From assembly GCA_035443885.1 (NCBI GenBank), contig DAOMNO010000010.1, positions 51,161-115,160 on the forward strand: 64,000 nt of DNA. Direction: 5' to 3'. How positions within the stretch are numbered: position 1 is the stretch's first letter; the number at the start of each line of letters is the position of its first letter. Below the pieces are notes generated by a model. It saw only the letters and a list, made by a program, of their open reading frames with translations. It was not told where the DNA came from and made no database searches. The stretch comes from DAOMNO01 sp035443885. GTDB lineage: Bacteria > Planctomycetota > Phycisphaerae > Phycisphaerales > SM1A02. The position numbers and the translations under genes are program-made. Below are positions 34,774 through 42,863 of this stretch, in pieces.

Positions 34774-36150
34774 ATGACGCGTGAGATGCTGCAAATCCTG
34801 CTCTACCTTGTCGCAGCCGCGCTGTTCATCTTCGGCATCAAGGGTCTCACACATCCGCGTTCCGCAGTGCGCGGCAACATGCTCGGCGCGCTCGGCATGT
34901 TGCTGGCGATCGTCGTTACGCTTGCCTTCGCGAACATCCTCTCGTGGAACTGGATCATCGTGGGCCTCGCGATCGGCGCCGTGGTCGGTGTTGTTCTGGC
35001 GGTCAAGGTGCAGATGACGGCGATGCCCGAACTGGTGGCGATGTTCAATGGCCTTGGCGGCGGAGCTTCGTTCCTTGTTGCGGGGGCGGAGCTTCAACGT
35101 GAGGGCGGCCTGCCTATGAGTGCGCTGCCCGCCGTCGCCATCGCGGGCATCATCGGTTCGATCACGCTTACAGGCAGTCTTGTCGCGTTCGTCAAACTGC
35201 GAGAGAAGAAGTGGATCGAAAAGGCGATCCTGCCGGGCCACAAGTTCATCAACGCGGCTCTCGCGCTGTTGGCGTTCGCGATGGCGGCCCTCTTCATCTG
35301 GCAGGGGCACGGCTGGGAGTATTGGGTGCTTGTGCTTTTCGCGCTTGCGCTGGGGGTGCTGCTGGTTACGCCGATCGGCGGTGCGGACATGCCGGTCGTC
35401 ATCGCGCTGTTGAACTCGTATTCAGGTCTTGCTGCCGCCGCGACCGGCTTCGTGCTGGAGAACACGCTACTCATCATCGCAGGCTCACTGGTCGGCGCAT
35501 CGGGACTCATCCTTACTCGCATCATGTGCATCGCGATGAATCGCTCGCTTCGCAATGTGCTTTTCGGCGTGATGGCTCCAGCAGGCAGCGGGGGTGACGC
35601 CGATACGGTGTACGCAGGCAAGGTGAAGGCGACGACGCCCGAAGAAGTGGCGATGCTTTTCGATACGGCCCGTCGCGTTGTCATCATTCCTGGCTACGGC
35701 ATGGCGGTCGCGCAGGCGCAGCACGTGGTGCGCGATCTCGCCAATCTACTTGAATCGCGCGGAGCCGAAGTTGAGTACGGCATTCATCCCGTCGCAGGCC
35801 GCATGCCAGGCCATATGAACGTGCTGCTTGCGGAAGCGGACGTGCCATATGACAAGCTGAAGGAGATGGACGAGATCAACTCGACGATGGAGCAGGTGGA
35901 TGTGGCGATGGTGATCGGTGCGAACGACGTTGTGAACCCGGAAGCACGCACGAACCCCCGCAGCCCTATCGCAGGCATGCCCATCATCAATGTCGATCAG
36001 GCACGCACTGTGGTGGTTGTCAAACGCAGTCTCAGCCCCGGCTTCGCGGGCATTCCAAACCCGCTCTTTGCGGCGGATAATTGCCTGATGATGTTCGGGG
36101 ACGGCAAGAAAGCGCTCGTTGAGCTGGTGAGCGCGCTGAAGAGTTCATGA
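34774..36150 (+). CDS. pntB: NAD(P) transhydrogenase beta subunit
   Basis: The 458-residue product is PntB: an N-terminal membrane domain of eight or so helices (residues 1-265) including FGIKGLTHPRSAVRGN and MFNGLGGGASFLVAGAE, a GGADMPVVIALLNSYSGLAAAATGF segment, and a cytosolic NADP(H)-binding domain III at the C-terminus: VIIPGYGMAVAQAQH, GIHPVAGRMPGHMNVLLAEADVPYD, MVIGANDVVNPEAR, VVVVKRSLSPGFAGIPN. Together with the alpha subunit it couples the proton-motive force to NADPH formation. It shares the strand with pntAB and converges on the lipase gene 26 bases away. Confidence 0.96.
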   Translation: MTREMLQILLYLVAAALFIFGIKGLTHPRSAVRGNMLGALGMLLAIVVTLAFANILSWNWIIVGLAIGAVVGVVLAVKVQMTAMPELVAMFNGLGGGASFLVAGAELQREGGLPMSALPAVAIAGIIGSITLTGSLVAFVKLREKKWIEKAILPGHKFINAALALLAFAMAALFIWQGHGWEYWVLVLFALALGVLLVTPIGGADMPVVIALLNSYSGLAAAATGFVLENTLLIIAGSLVGASGLILTRIMCIAMNRSLRNVLFGVMAPAGSGGDADTVYAGKVKATTPEEVAMLFDTARRVVIIPGYGMAVAQAQHVVRDLANLLESRGAEVEYGIHPVAGRMPGHMNVLLAEADVPYDKLKEMDEINSTMEQVDVAMVIGANDVVNPEARTNPRSPIAGMPIINVDQARTVVVVKRSLSPGFAGIPNPLFAADNCLMMFGDGKKALVELVSALKSS

Positions 36151-36176
36151 GGGCGGGTGAACTGTGCTCGCCGGGC

Positions 36177-36959
36177 TTACTCGCCGCGCAGGCGGCGAGC
36201 GATGTCGGCAATGATGCGCTCGTCTGCGCCGGCCATTGTGTGCGAAAGCGAGAATGCCTTGTTGGCGACGAGGATCGGCTCCCTGCCATGCGGTGCAGCA
36301 TTGGCTTCGCCGACGACTGCGTCGTGCGTGCGTACGTAAGGAATCAGCTCGTATCGAGCTGTCTCCAGGTCGGCGTCGAGTTGTGCGAGAAAGTCCGATC
36401 CGCTTCGCATGTCGATTGCGCGACGATCAAAGAACGCAAGCGATGCAAGGTTCGCGCCGCGATGCGGCGTGCCGATGGTGAAGAGCCGAACGACGTTGAC
36501 GCGTTTGCCCGATTCGCGAGGCATGGCAGCGTGTCGCGCCACGAGGCCGCCCATGGAAAAGCCGACAATATCGACTTCGATTGTGGAGTCGGGATCGTCG
36601 CTCGGAAATTCGCGCTCGATCGCTTCGATGAGACGATCACGACAGGAGTCGAAATTCGCGCAGGTGAAGAAGCTGACGCTGAAGATCGGCGCGTGTTCGT
36701 CGGTCACCAGGCGCAGCCGCTTGACGATGTCGCCCGAGATGAAGCCGGGATCAAGATACCCCGCTGCAACGAACACCGGGCGCGGCGGCGTCTTCGGCTC
36801 GGCATGCATTCGGGCGAGTGAGACGCGGGCGTCGTCAAGGCTGATGTGATGCATCGGGGTCATGGGAAGATGAGCGCCACAGCCGAACAGCAGCCCCGCG
36901 AACAGAATCGTTGCTCCACGCACGCCTGACAACAGAAGTTTGAGAGATCGTGAGGACAC
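36177..36959 (-). CDS. Alpha/beta-hydrolase (lipase-like) lipoprotein
   Basis: A lipase-type alpha/beta hydrolase. The nucleophile elbow is clear (DIVGFSMGGLVARHAA), preceded by a possible oxyanion strand (PVFVAAGYLDPGF) and followed by IGTPHRGANLAS, a hallmark of lipase/acyltransferase-type PGAP1-like proteins. A catalytic His may be in AFSLSHTMAG. The N-terminus has LLLSGVRGATILFAGLLFGC, a lipobox, so it is probably an envelope lipoprotein. No ATG is well placed: I use the GTG at 36959 (260 residues), since the ATG at 37067 would overlap the divergent kinase start. It may hydrolyse lipids or esters in the periplasm. Confidence in the start is low; family confidence is good. Confidence 0.78.
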   Translation of the reverse strand: MSSRSLKLLLSGVRGATILFAGLLFGCGAHLPMTPMHHISLDDARVSLARMHAEPKTPPRPVFVAAGYLDPGFISGDIVKRLRLVTDEHAPIFSVSFFTCANFDSCRDRLIEAIEREFPSDDPDSTIEVDIVGFSMGGLVARHAAMPRESGKRVNVVRLFTIGTPHRGANLASLAFFDRRAIDMRSGSDFLAQLDADLETARYELIPYVRTHDAVVGEANAAPHGREPILVANKAFSLSHTMAGADERIIADIARRLRGE

Positions 36960-37059
36960 GGCTGCATTGTTGCGTGAATTGGACGCCGGGTCGAGTCGCA
37001 ATGTTTGTAGCAGGGCCGGATGCAGGCGATAATCCACAGACCCCGTACTGCGAGGCGCG

Positions 37060-39213
37060 ATGACCACCCCACTGTCAGATCAACCGCCGCCGCAGGAACC
37101 TGAAACCAGTTCGCTGTCGGCGACATCCGGCGTGCAGAGTGAAATCGCCCCCGGCGCGATGATATGGCCGTATCGGATCATCAGTCTGCTTGGCGAAGGT
37201 GGTTTCGGCAGCGTGTATCTCGCGGAGCAGGTCGCGCCCGTGCGCAGGCGCGTCGCGTTGAAACTCATCAAACTCGGTATGGACACGCGGCAAGTCGTTG
37301 CGCGTTTTGACGCCGAGCGTCAGGCGCTGGCCGTGATGGAGCATCCCAACGTTGCTCACGTCTTCGATGCAGGTGCGACGCCACAGGGGCGTCCGTACTT
37401 TGCGATGGAGTATGTGCCGGGCATACCGATCACGATGTTTTGTGATCGCGAGCGGTTGTCGCTGCGCGAGCGATTGGAGTTGTTCATATTGGTGTGCGAA
37501 GCCGTGCAGCACGCACATCAGAAGGGGATCATCCATCGAGACCTGAAGCCGAGCAATGTGCTCGTCGCGATGCACGACAACAAGCCGGCGCCGAAGGTGA
37601 TCGACTTTGGTATCGCGAAGGCAACGACCGGCTCGCTGACAGGCGCATCGCTGCACACGTTGCATGGCCATGTGATCGGCACGCCGGAGTACATGAGTCC
37701 TGAGCAGGCCTCACCGAGTGGATATGACATCGACACGCGAGCCGACATTTACGCGCTTGGCGTCATATTGTATGAGCTGCTCAGCGGGGCGTTGCCGTTC
37801 GAATCGCATCGGTTGCGCAGCGCGAACCCAGCGGAGATGTACCGCATCATTCACGAGGTCGAGCCGCCGCGTCCGAGCACGAGATTTCGGTCGATCGTGT
37901 CGAGGTCAGATGAAAGGCAAGGCGATTCAGTCTCGCGATCACCATTTGACGCCGACGCCATCGCGCGTCGGCGTCAAATGGACGCACGTTCGCTGTTGCG
38001 CTGTTTGCGAAGCGATCTCGACTGGATCGTGATGAAGGCGATCGAGAAAAATCGCGCGAGGCGCTATTCCAGCGCGCAGGAGTTTGCGGAAGATGTGCGG
38101 CGATATCTCCACGATCAGCCGGTTTCGGCCCGCCCGCCCGGTACGGCGTATCGGATGCGCAAGTTCATTCGCAGAAATCGCAGGCCGGTGATTGCGGCAT
38201 CGGCGTTCGCGCTGCTTGTGCTAGCATCCGCCGTCGGCGCAACAATCTTCGCCCTTCGCGAAGCGTCGCTTCGCGAGTACGCCGACGCTCAGGCGCTTGA
38301 GGCGGAACGTCGTGCCGCGCTGGCGGAACAGGTCACGCAGTACCTCGCGGACGACGTGCTCGCCACGTTACAGCGGTGGCCGCTCGGCAGAGAGCAGATG
38401 CTCCCAGAGTTACTTGATAAAGCGGAGATGCGAATCGTGGAATTGGCGGGCACTGATCCTGTGGTTGAGGCATCAGTACGCGCCGCATATGCCGATCTCT
38501 GTCTTGAGGCAGGCTTTACACAACGTGCGTTGCCGCACTATCGCCGCGCTCTGGACGGCCTGCGCCAACTGCTGGGAGAGACGCATACGGAAACACTCGA
38601 AGTGATGGGCGGTTATGGCGATGCGCTCACGCTGGCGGGCTTGCACGCCGAGGCTGAACATATGCTGCGGGAAGCCGTCGGTGGTTGGAGTGCGATCGGT
38701 CAGGCGAGTCGGCCCACTGCGATCGAAGCCGTGCGGCTGTTGGCGTTGGCGCGAAAGAAGCAGGGCGATCTGGATGAGGCGATATCGTTGCTGCGTGATG
38801 CGATTGAGCGTAGTCAGCGCGCAGGCGGGGACGAATCCTGGCCCGCGCTGATGGCGAAGCACGATATTGCCATGCTTTTTCTTGAACGGGGCGAACCTGC
38901 TGCCGCCGAAGCCACATTGGCGGAAGCGTTGCCTCGTGTTCGTCAGGTACTGTCGCCGCTGGATTGGGAGTTGTCGCTGTTCCTCGCCGCTCGCGGTGCA
39001 GCGTTGCTCGAGTTGAATCGATTTGCCGAGTCGTATGACAGTCTGACCGCTGCAGAAGATCATGCAACGCGCCTGCTCGGCGAAGAGTTTCACGGCGTGC
39101 GACGCTGCCGAGAACTGATGGAGCAATTGCTGGCGCGCTGGCACGAGACGGACAGCGTTGAAGCGAAGACGCGACGCCGCAACTGGGAACAGCGGCAAAC
39201 GTCACGCAACTAA
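37060..39213 (+). CDS. Membrane Ser/Thr protein kinase with TPR-containing C-terminus
   Basis: A 717-residue eukaryotic-like kinase. Kinase motifs: GEGGFGSVYLAEQ (ATP loop), VALKLIKLGMD, HRDLKPSNVLVAM (about residue 159), DFGIAKA (about 182), GTPEYMSPEQASP, and the planctomycetal-type DLDWIVMKAIEKNRARRYSSAQEF block. A single membrane helix follows at about 374-398 (VIAASAFALLVLASAVGATIF), then a coiled stretch and a C-terminal TPR region (ADLCLEAGFTQRALPHYRRALDGL and others). The start has GAGG 6 bases upstream. A perfect 16-bp inverted repeat lies inside the gene, in an extra segment between kinase subdomains (about residues 295-307). Targets are unknown. Confidence 0.92.
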   Translation: MTTPLSDQPPPQEPETSSLSATSGVQSEIAPGAMIWPYRIISLLGEGGFGSVYLAEQVAPVRRRVALKLIKLGMDTRQVVARFDAERQALAVMEHPNVAHVFDAGATPQGRPYFAMEYVPGIPITMFCDRERLSLRERLELFILVCEAVQHAHQKGIIHRDLKPSNVLVAMHDNKPAPKVIDFGIAKATTGSLTGASLHTLHGHVIGTPEYMSPEQASPSGYDIDTRADIYALGVILYELLSGALPFESHRLRSANPAEMYRIIHEVEPPRPSTRFRSIVSRSDERQGDSVSRSPFDADAIARRRQMDARSLLRCLRSDLDWIVMKAIEKNRARRYSSAQEFAEDVRRYLHDQPVSARPPGTAYRMRKFIRRNRRPVIAASAFALLVLASAVGATIFALREASLREYADAQALEAERRAALAEQVTQYLADDVLATLQRWPLGREQMLPELLDKAEMRIVELAGTDPVVEASVRAAYADLCLEAGFTQRALPHYRRALDGLRQLLGETHTETLEVMGGYGDALTLAGLHAEAEHMLREAVGGWSAIGQASRPTAIEAVRLLALARKKQGDLDEAISLLRDAIERSQRAGGDESWPALMAKHDIAMLFLERGEPAAAEATLAEALPRVRQVLSPLDWELSLFLAARGAALLELNRFAESYDSLTAAEDHATRLLGEEFHGVRRCRELMEQLLARWHETDSVEAKTRRRNWEQRQTSRN
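37943..37980. repeat. Perfect 16-bp inverted repeat inside the kinase gene
   Basis: 37943-37958 (CATTTGACGCCGACGC) and 37965-37980 are exact reverse complements around a 6-base loop (CATCGC). It is read in frame as part of SPFDADAIARRRQMDARS. Confidence 0.9.
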
Positions 39214-39227
39214 ATGGCAGCTACTGC

Positions 39228-40517
39228 TCACGACCGCCCGACCGTAACCTGCTCCACCTTCCCCGCAGCGATCTTTTCAATGCCTGAGCCAAGTTCGCCG
39301 ATCGGGTCTGGCGGGATGATTTCGACCTTCTTCTCGCCAAGCTTAGCTTCACCGCGCCGGACTCGCTCCTGGAAGGTCCTGCACTCTTCCAGCAGGCGAT
39401 CGAGGATTTCCTCTTCCTTCACGTTGGCGACGCGCTCGCCCTGCACATAGATGATGCCGCGCCGGTCGCCTGCAAATACAGCCACATCCGCGCCTTCCGC
39501 TTCACCCGGCCCGTTCACCACGCAACCCATGACAGCGACCTTGATGGGCAGGTCGATCTCACGCCGCAGCTTGTTGCGAACTTCCTGCACGAGCGTGAAG
39601 AGATCGACCTGAATGCGTCCGCACGTCGGGCAGGCGATCAGCTCCGCCCCGATGCGCGTGCGCAGGCCGAGCACATAGAGCATCTCCAGTGCGTCTTCCA
39701 CTTCATAAACGGGATCGCTTGCGTAGCTGATGCGCACGGTATCGCCGATGCCATTGGCAAGCAGCGAGCCGAGCGCGACGACGGAGCGGATGCAGCCGGT
39801 TTCCTTCGGACCAGCATGTGTTACGCCGAGATGCAGCGGATACGGGAACCGCTTGGCGATTTCCGTGTAGGCATCAATGGTCAGCGCTGCATCCATGGAT
39901 TTCGCACTGATGCAGATATCGAAGAATTCACGCTCGTGGAAGATGTCGAGATACTCTTCCAGTTTGGCGATCATGATCGCAAGCAGATGGCCGGAGCGAT
40001 GGCCTGCGAAGTATTTGCCAAGCTCTTCCATGCGCTTCTGCTTGTCTTTGCGCTCGATGATGGAGCCTTCGTTCACGCCGACGCGAATGGGGATGCCGCG
40101 CTCCTTGCAGGCGTCAATGACAGCGTTGACCTGCTCGCGATCGGAGATGTTGCCGGGGTTCAGTCGAATCTTATGTACGCCAGCTTCGACGGCTTCCAGC
40201 GCGCGTTTGTAATGGAAATGCACATCCGCGACGATCGGCACACGGACCTGCGGGATGATCTCACGCAGCGCATCAGTGTCTTTCTTCTCCGGCACGGCGA
40301 CGCGCACCACGTCCGCGCCCGCAGCGACCATTTTGTTGATCTCCGCCACGCAGCCGTCGATGTCGTATGTGTAGCCCGCGGTCATGGTCTGCACCGCGAC
40401 GGGAGCCAGCTCGGTGGCGGCTCCGGTCTTCGGGTGCGGCAGCCCGCCGCCGATGCGGACTATGCCCGTGCGGGAGTCTCCGAGTGCGATCTGATGCGTC
40501 TTTCGTCGTGGCGTCAT
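39228..40517 (-). CDS. ispG: 4-hydroxy-3-methylbut-2-enyl diphosphate synthase (IspG/GcpE)
   Basis: IspG converts MEcPP to HMBPP in the methylerythritol phosphate pathway of isoprenoid synthesis, with a [4Fe-4S] cluster. The 429-residue product has the TIM-barrel start (PVAVQTMTAGYTYDIDGCVAEINKM), RLNPGNISD, GVNEGSI, SAKSMDA, LGVTHAGPKETG, and the C-terminal ferredoxin-like half with cluster cysteines in ACPTCGR and VMGCVVNGPGEA. The length suits the direct two-domain form, without the large insert of plants. It converges on the kinase gene with 14 bases between stops. No other MEP-pathway gene is near. Confidence 0.96.
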   Translation of the reverse strand: MTPRRKTHQIALGDSRTGIVRIGGGLPHPKTGAATELAPVAVQTMTAGYTYDIDGCVAEINKMVAAGADVVRVAVPEKKDTDALREIIPQVRVPIVADVHFHYKRALEAVEAGVHKIRLNPGNISDREQVNAVIDACKERGIPIRVGVNEGSIIERKDKQKRMEELGKYFAGHRSGHLLAIMIAKLEEYLDIFHEREFFDICISAKSMDAALTIDAYTEIAKRFPYPLHLGVTHAGPKETGCIRSVVALGSLLANGIGDTVRISYASDPVYEVEDALEMLYVLGLRTRIGAELIACPTCGRIQVDLFTLVQEVRNKLRREIDLPIKVAVMGCVVNGPGEAEGADVAVFAGDRRGIIYVQGERVANVKEEEILDRLLEECRTFQERVRRGEAKLGEKKVEIIPPDPIGELGSGIEKIAAGKVEQVTVGRS

Positions 40518-40629
40518 AGGCTGGTATTGTAGGAGACTGCCCGTAAAACGCAGGCCAATCGACGGGAACCTGCTCCATGCGGGCGGTGGCCGCGATTCAG
40601 CAGGGTTCGTTCAACCAGCAGGAGGCAGG

Positions 40630-40830
40630 ATGGCACGCAAAGCAGTAACGTCACTATGGCATGATGCAGGGGTTCTCCTTGGAGGTGGCATCTGCCTGAA
40701 CATGGGCGTCATCATCGGCATGTTTGCCAACGTGATCGTCCAGTTGATTGCGCTGATGGCAGCATTGGGCATGTTGATTGCCAGTTGGGTCTTTCGCAGA
40801 CGAGCCACTCAGCGCGCTGCTGAGGGATGA
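40630..40830 (+). CDS. Small two-helix membrane protein
   Basis: A 66-residue protein with two hydrophobic stretches (VLLGGGICLNMGVIIGMFANVIVQL and LIALMAALGMLIASWVF) and a basic tail (RRRATQRAAEG). A strong AGGAGG lies 5 bases upstream of the ATG, which supports real translation. Its stop overlaps the ATG at 40827 of the methyltransferase by 4 bases. Family unknown. It could be a membrane partner or an unrelated upstream gene. Confidence 0.62.
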   Translation: MARKAVTSLWHDAGVLLGGGICLNMGVIIGMFANVIVQLIALMAALGMLIASWVFRRRATQRAAEG

Positions 40831-41975
40831 AATCAGGTCTGGCGCGATCATTCAAAATGCGCTATGCTGCGCATATGGCTGAGAAGAAGAACGTCGATTT
40901 CGCCCGGCCCGGCGGGTATGCGATGCCCAAAGGGGCGACGCAGGTGCAGCGCAAGGCCGCTGTAGAGATGAAAGCCGCCTACGAAGCAGGCGAGATCAAG
41001 CTGCTGGGCGATCGTGTGCCACCTCACGGCTCGGCGCCTTTCTCGACCAGATTCAAGTCCAAATCAACCCCGCTCAAGTCGGGCTACGGCGCGGTGTCGG
41101 GCCGGATCACTCCTGCATTCAAAGACAAGAATCCTGACACGAAGCTTTATGTTGGTGACTGCCGTGATGTTCTCGCGGCGCTGCCTGAGAAGGGCGAAGT
41201 TGATCTTGTCTTTGCAGACCCGCCTTTCAATTGGGAAGTGCCGTACGACGGCTGGAAGGACGGCATGCCCCGTGCGGAGTACGAACGGTTCACGTTTGAC
41301 TGGCTCGACGGCTGCGTCGATGCCCTCGCGCCGCACGGGTCCATTTTCGTGAATATTCCGGATGACACCGCAGCGGAATGTGTGATTCACCTCAAGCGTC
41401 GCGGCCTCACAATGATCAACTGGTGCATCTGGCATTTTCGCTTTGGCCAGAACCGCGACAGTTCGTTCATCATGAGCAAGGTGCACGTGCTGTATTTTGC
41501 GAAGAACCCATCCAGCCGCATCTGGAACGGCAAGGACGTTCTCGAGCTTTCCGATCGCGCAAGTATCTACGGCGACCCGCGCACGATGGCGAAGGACGAC
41601 AACAAGGGCATGCGCGTGCCGATGGATGTCTGGTACGGCAAGTACTGGGGCCGCATTCAGGGCAACAACAAGGAACGCAGACACAACCACCACAACCAGA
41701 TTCCAGAGGTCTATCTGGAGCGCGTCATCAAATGCGCCTCAAATGCGGACAGCCTCGTACTCGACCCCTTCTGTGGCAGCGGGACCACCAGCACCGTCGC
41801 CCGCGCGCTGGGTCGGCGTTCGATCACAATCGAACAATCGAAAGTGAACGCGACGAGCGCGTGGGAGCGCATTACGAAGATCGGCATGATTGAACGCGAG
41901 GACACCGGGCCGCAGAGTTCAGCGATTTTCAAGAACCGCAAAGCGAAGAAGCCCGACAGAGTGGTGGCGCGGTAA
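40827..41975 (+). CDS. Site-specific DNA methyltransferase (beta-class, N6-adenine or N4-cytosine)
   Basis: A SAM-dependent DNA base methyltransferase. The catalytic motif IV comes first (VFADPPFNWEVPYDGW) and the SAM-binding motif I (LDPFCGSGTTSTVARALGR) near the C-terminus, so the order is of the beta class; DPPF suggests an exocyclic amino group target. Between lies a target-recognition region. The gene is solitary: no restriction endonuclease or specificity subunit flanks it, so it may be a regulatory or orphan methyltransferase. The ORF opens at ATG 40827, overlapping the small membrane protein (ATGA). ATG 40857 and 40875 (MAEKKNVDF) are alternative starts; 40875 gives the most family-like N-terminus. 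Recognition site unknown. Confidence 0.88.
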   Translation: MKSGLARSFKMRYAAHMAEKKNVDFARPGGYAMPKGATQVQRKAAVEMKAAYEAGEIKLLGDRVPPHGSAPFSTRFKSKSTPLKSGYGAVSGRITPAFKDKNPDTKLYVGDCRDVLAALPEKGEVDLVFADPPFNWEVPYDGWKDGMPRAEYERFTFDWLDGCVDALAPHGSIFVNIPDDTAAECVIHLKRRGLTMINWCIWHFRFGQNRDSSFIMSKVHVLYFAKNPSSRIWNGKDVLELSDRASIYGDPRTMAKDDNKGMRVPMDVWYGKYWGRIQGNNKERRHNHHNQIPEVYLERVIKCASNADSLVLDPFCGSGTTSTVARALGRRSITIEQSKVNATSAWERITKIGMIEREDTGPQSSAIFKNRKAKKPDRVVAR

Positions 41976-41999
41976 TACCCATGTGTTAGGATCATCGTT

Positions 42000-42629
42000 A
42001 TGCCAACCAAAGACCCCCGCGTTGATGCATACATCGAAAAGTCCGCAGACTTTGCCAAGCCCATTCTCAAGAAACTCCGTGCGCTGGTGCATAAGGGCTG
42101 CCCTGAAGTGACGGAGACCATCAAGTGGGGTATGCCCGCCTTTGATTACAAGGGTGGGTTCTGCGGCATGGCAGCGTTCAAGCAGCATTGTTCCTTCGGC
42201 TTCTGGAAAGCTGCGCTGCTTGATGACGGCAAGGGTTCAAAGACTGAAGACGACAAAGCGATGAGCTGGGGTGCGCGGGGGAGCATTTCCATCCCCGCGA
42301 AGATCACGAGCCTTGAAGATCTTCCGTCGGATGCGAAGTTTCTCACACTCATTAAGAAGGCGAAGAAACTTAACGACGACGGCGTGAAGGTGCCGAAGGA
42401 GAAGGCCGCGAAAAAGCCGCTGCCGATGCCGAGCGACTTCGCGGCGGCACTGAAGAAGACAAAGGGTGCGATCGCAAACTTTGAGAAGATGTCACCCTCG
42501 TGCAAGCGCGAGTACATTGAGTGGGTCATCGAAGCGAAGCGGGACGAGACGCGCCAGAACCGGATCGCGACTGCGGTGGAGTGGATTGCGGAGGGCAAAT
42601 CGCGACATTGGAAGTATCAGAAGAAATAG
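42000..42629 (+). CDS. YdeI/OmpD-associated-family protein with DUF1801 domain
   Basis: A 209-residue soluble protein. The N-terminal half matches the DUF1801 pattern (VDAYIEKSADFAKPILKKLRALVHKGCPEVTETIKWGMPAFDYKG), the C-terminal part the YdeI/OmpD-associated pattern (KKTKGAIANFEKMSPSCKREYIEWVIEAKRDETRQNRIATAVEWIAEGK). The family is linked in enterobacteria to resistance to some bacteriocins and polymyxin, but a molecular function is not established. The linker between is Lys/Ala-rich (KVPKEKAAKKPLPMP). It starts 24 bases after the methyltransferase on the same strand and may be cotranscribed. Confidence 0.86.
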   Translation: MPTKDPRVDAYIEKSADFAKPILKKLRALVHKGCPEVTETIKWGMPAFDYKGGFCGMAAFKQHCSFGFWKAALLDDGKGSKTEDDKAMSWGARGSISIPAKITSLEDLPSDAKFLTLIKKAKKLNDDGVKVPKEKAAKKPLPMPSDFAAALKKTKGAIANFEKMSPSCKREYIEWVIEAKRDETRQNRIATAVEWIAEGKSRHWKYQKK

Positions 42630-42863
42630 CCAGGCCACCGGCGGCCGGGGTTCGTCACCCCTTTCAGGCGACTTTGCCCTGCCGACTGCGGAAAGGCCCG
42701 CAGCCATTCGCCGAACAAAATGCAACGAAGAGGCGTTTTGCAGGTGAAATGGAAGGCGTGCGGGGTCCGGCGCGTCATTCAACCGATAGACTCATTGCCT
42801 CCCGGCACAGTCGGGGGCGGCTCAGGTCGGGGTGATCGGCCTTTGAACGGGAGACGATTCCTC

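Noticed and set aside
34366..35310. 314-codon minus-strand frame rich in Arg/Asp/His/Glu
   Set aside because: Antisense to znuA, pntAB and pntB, all of which have strong family motifs.
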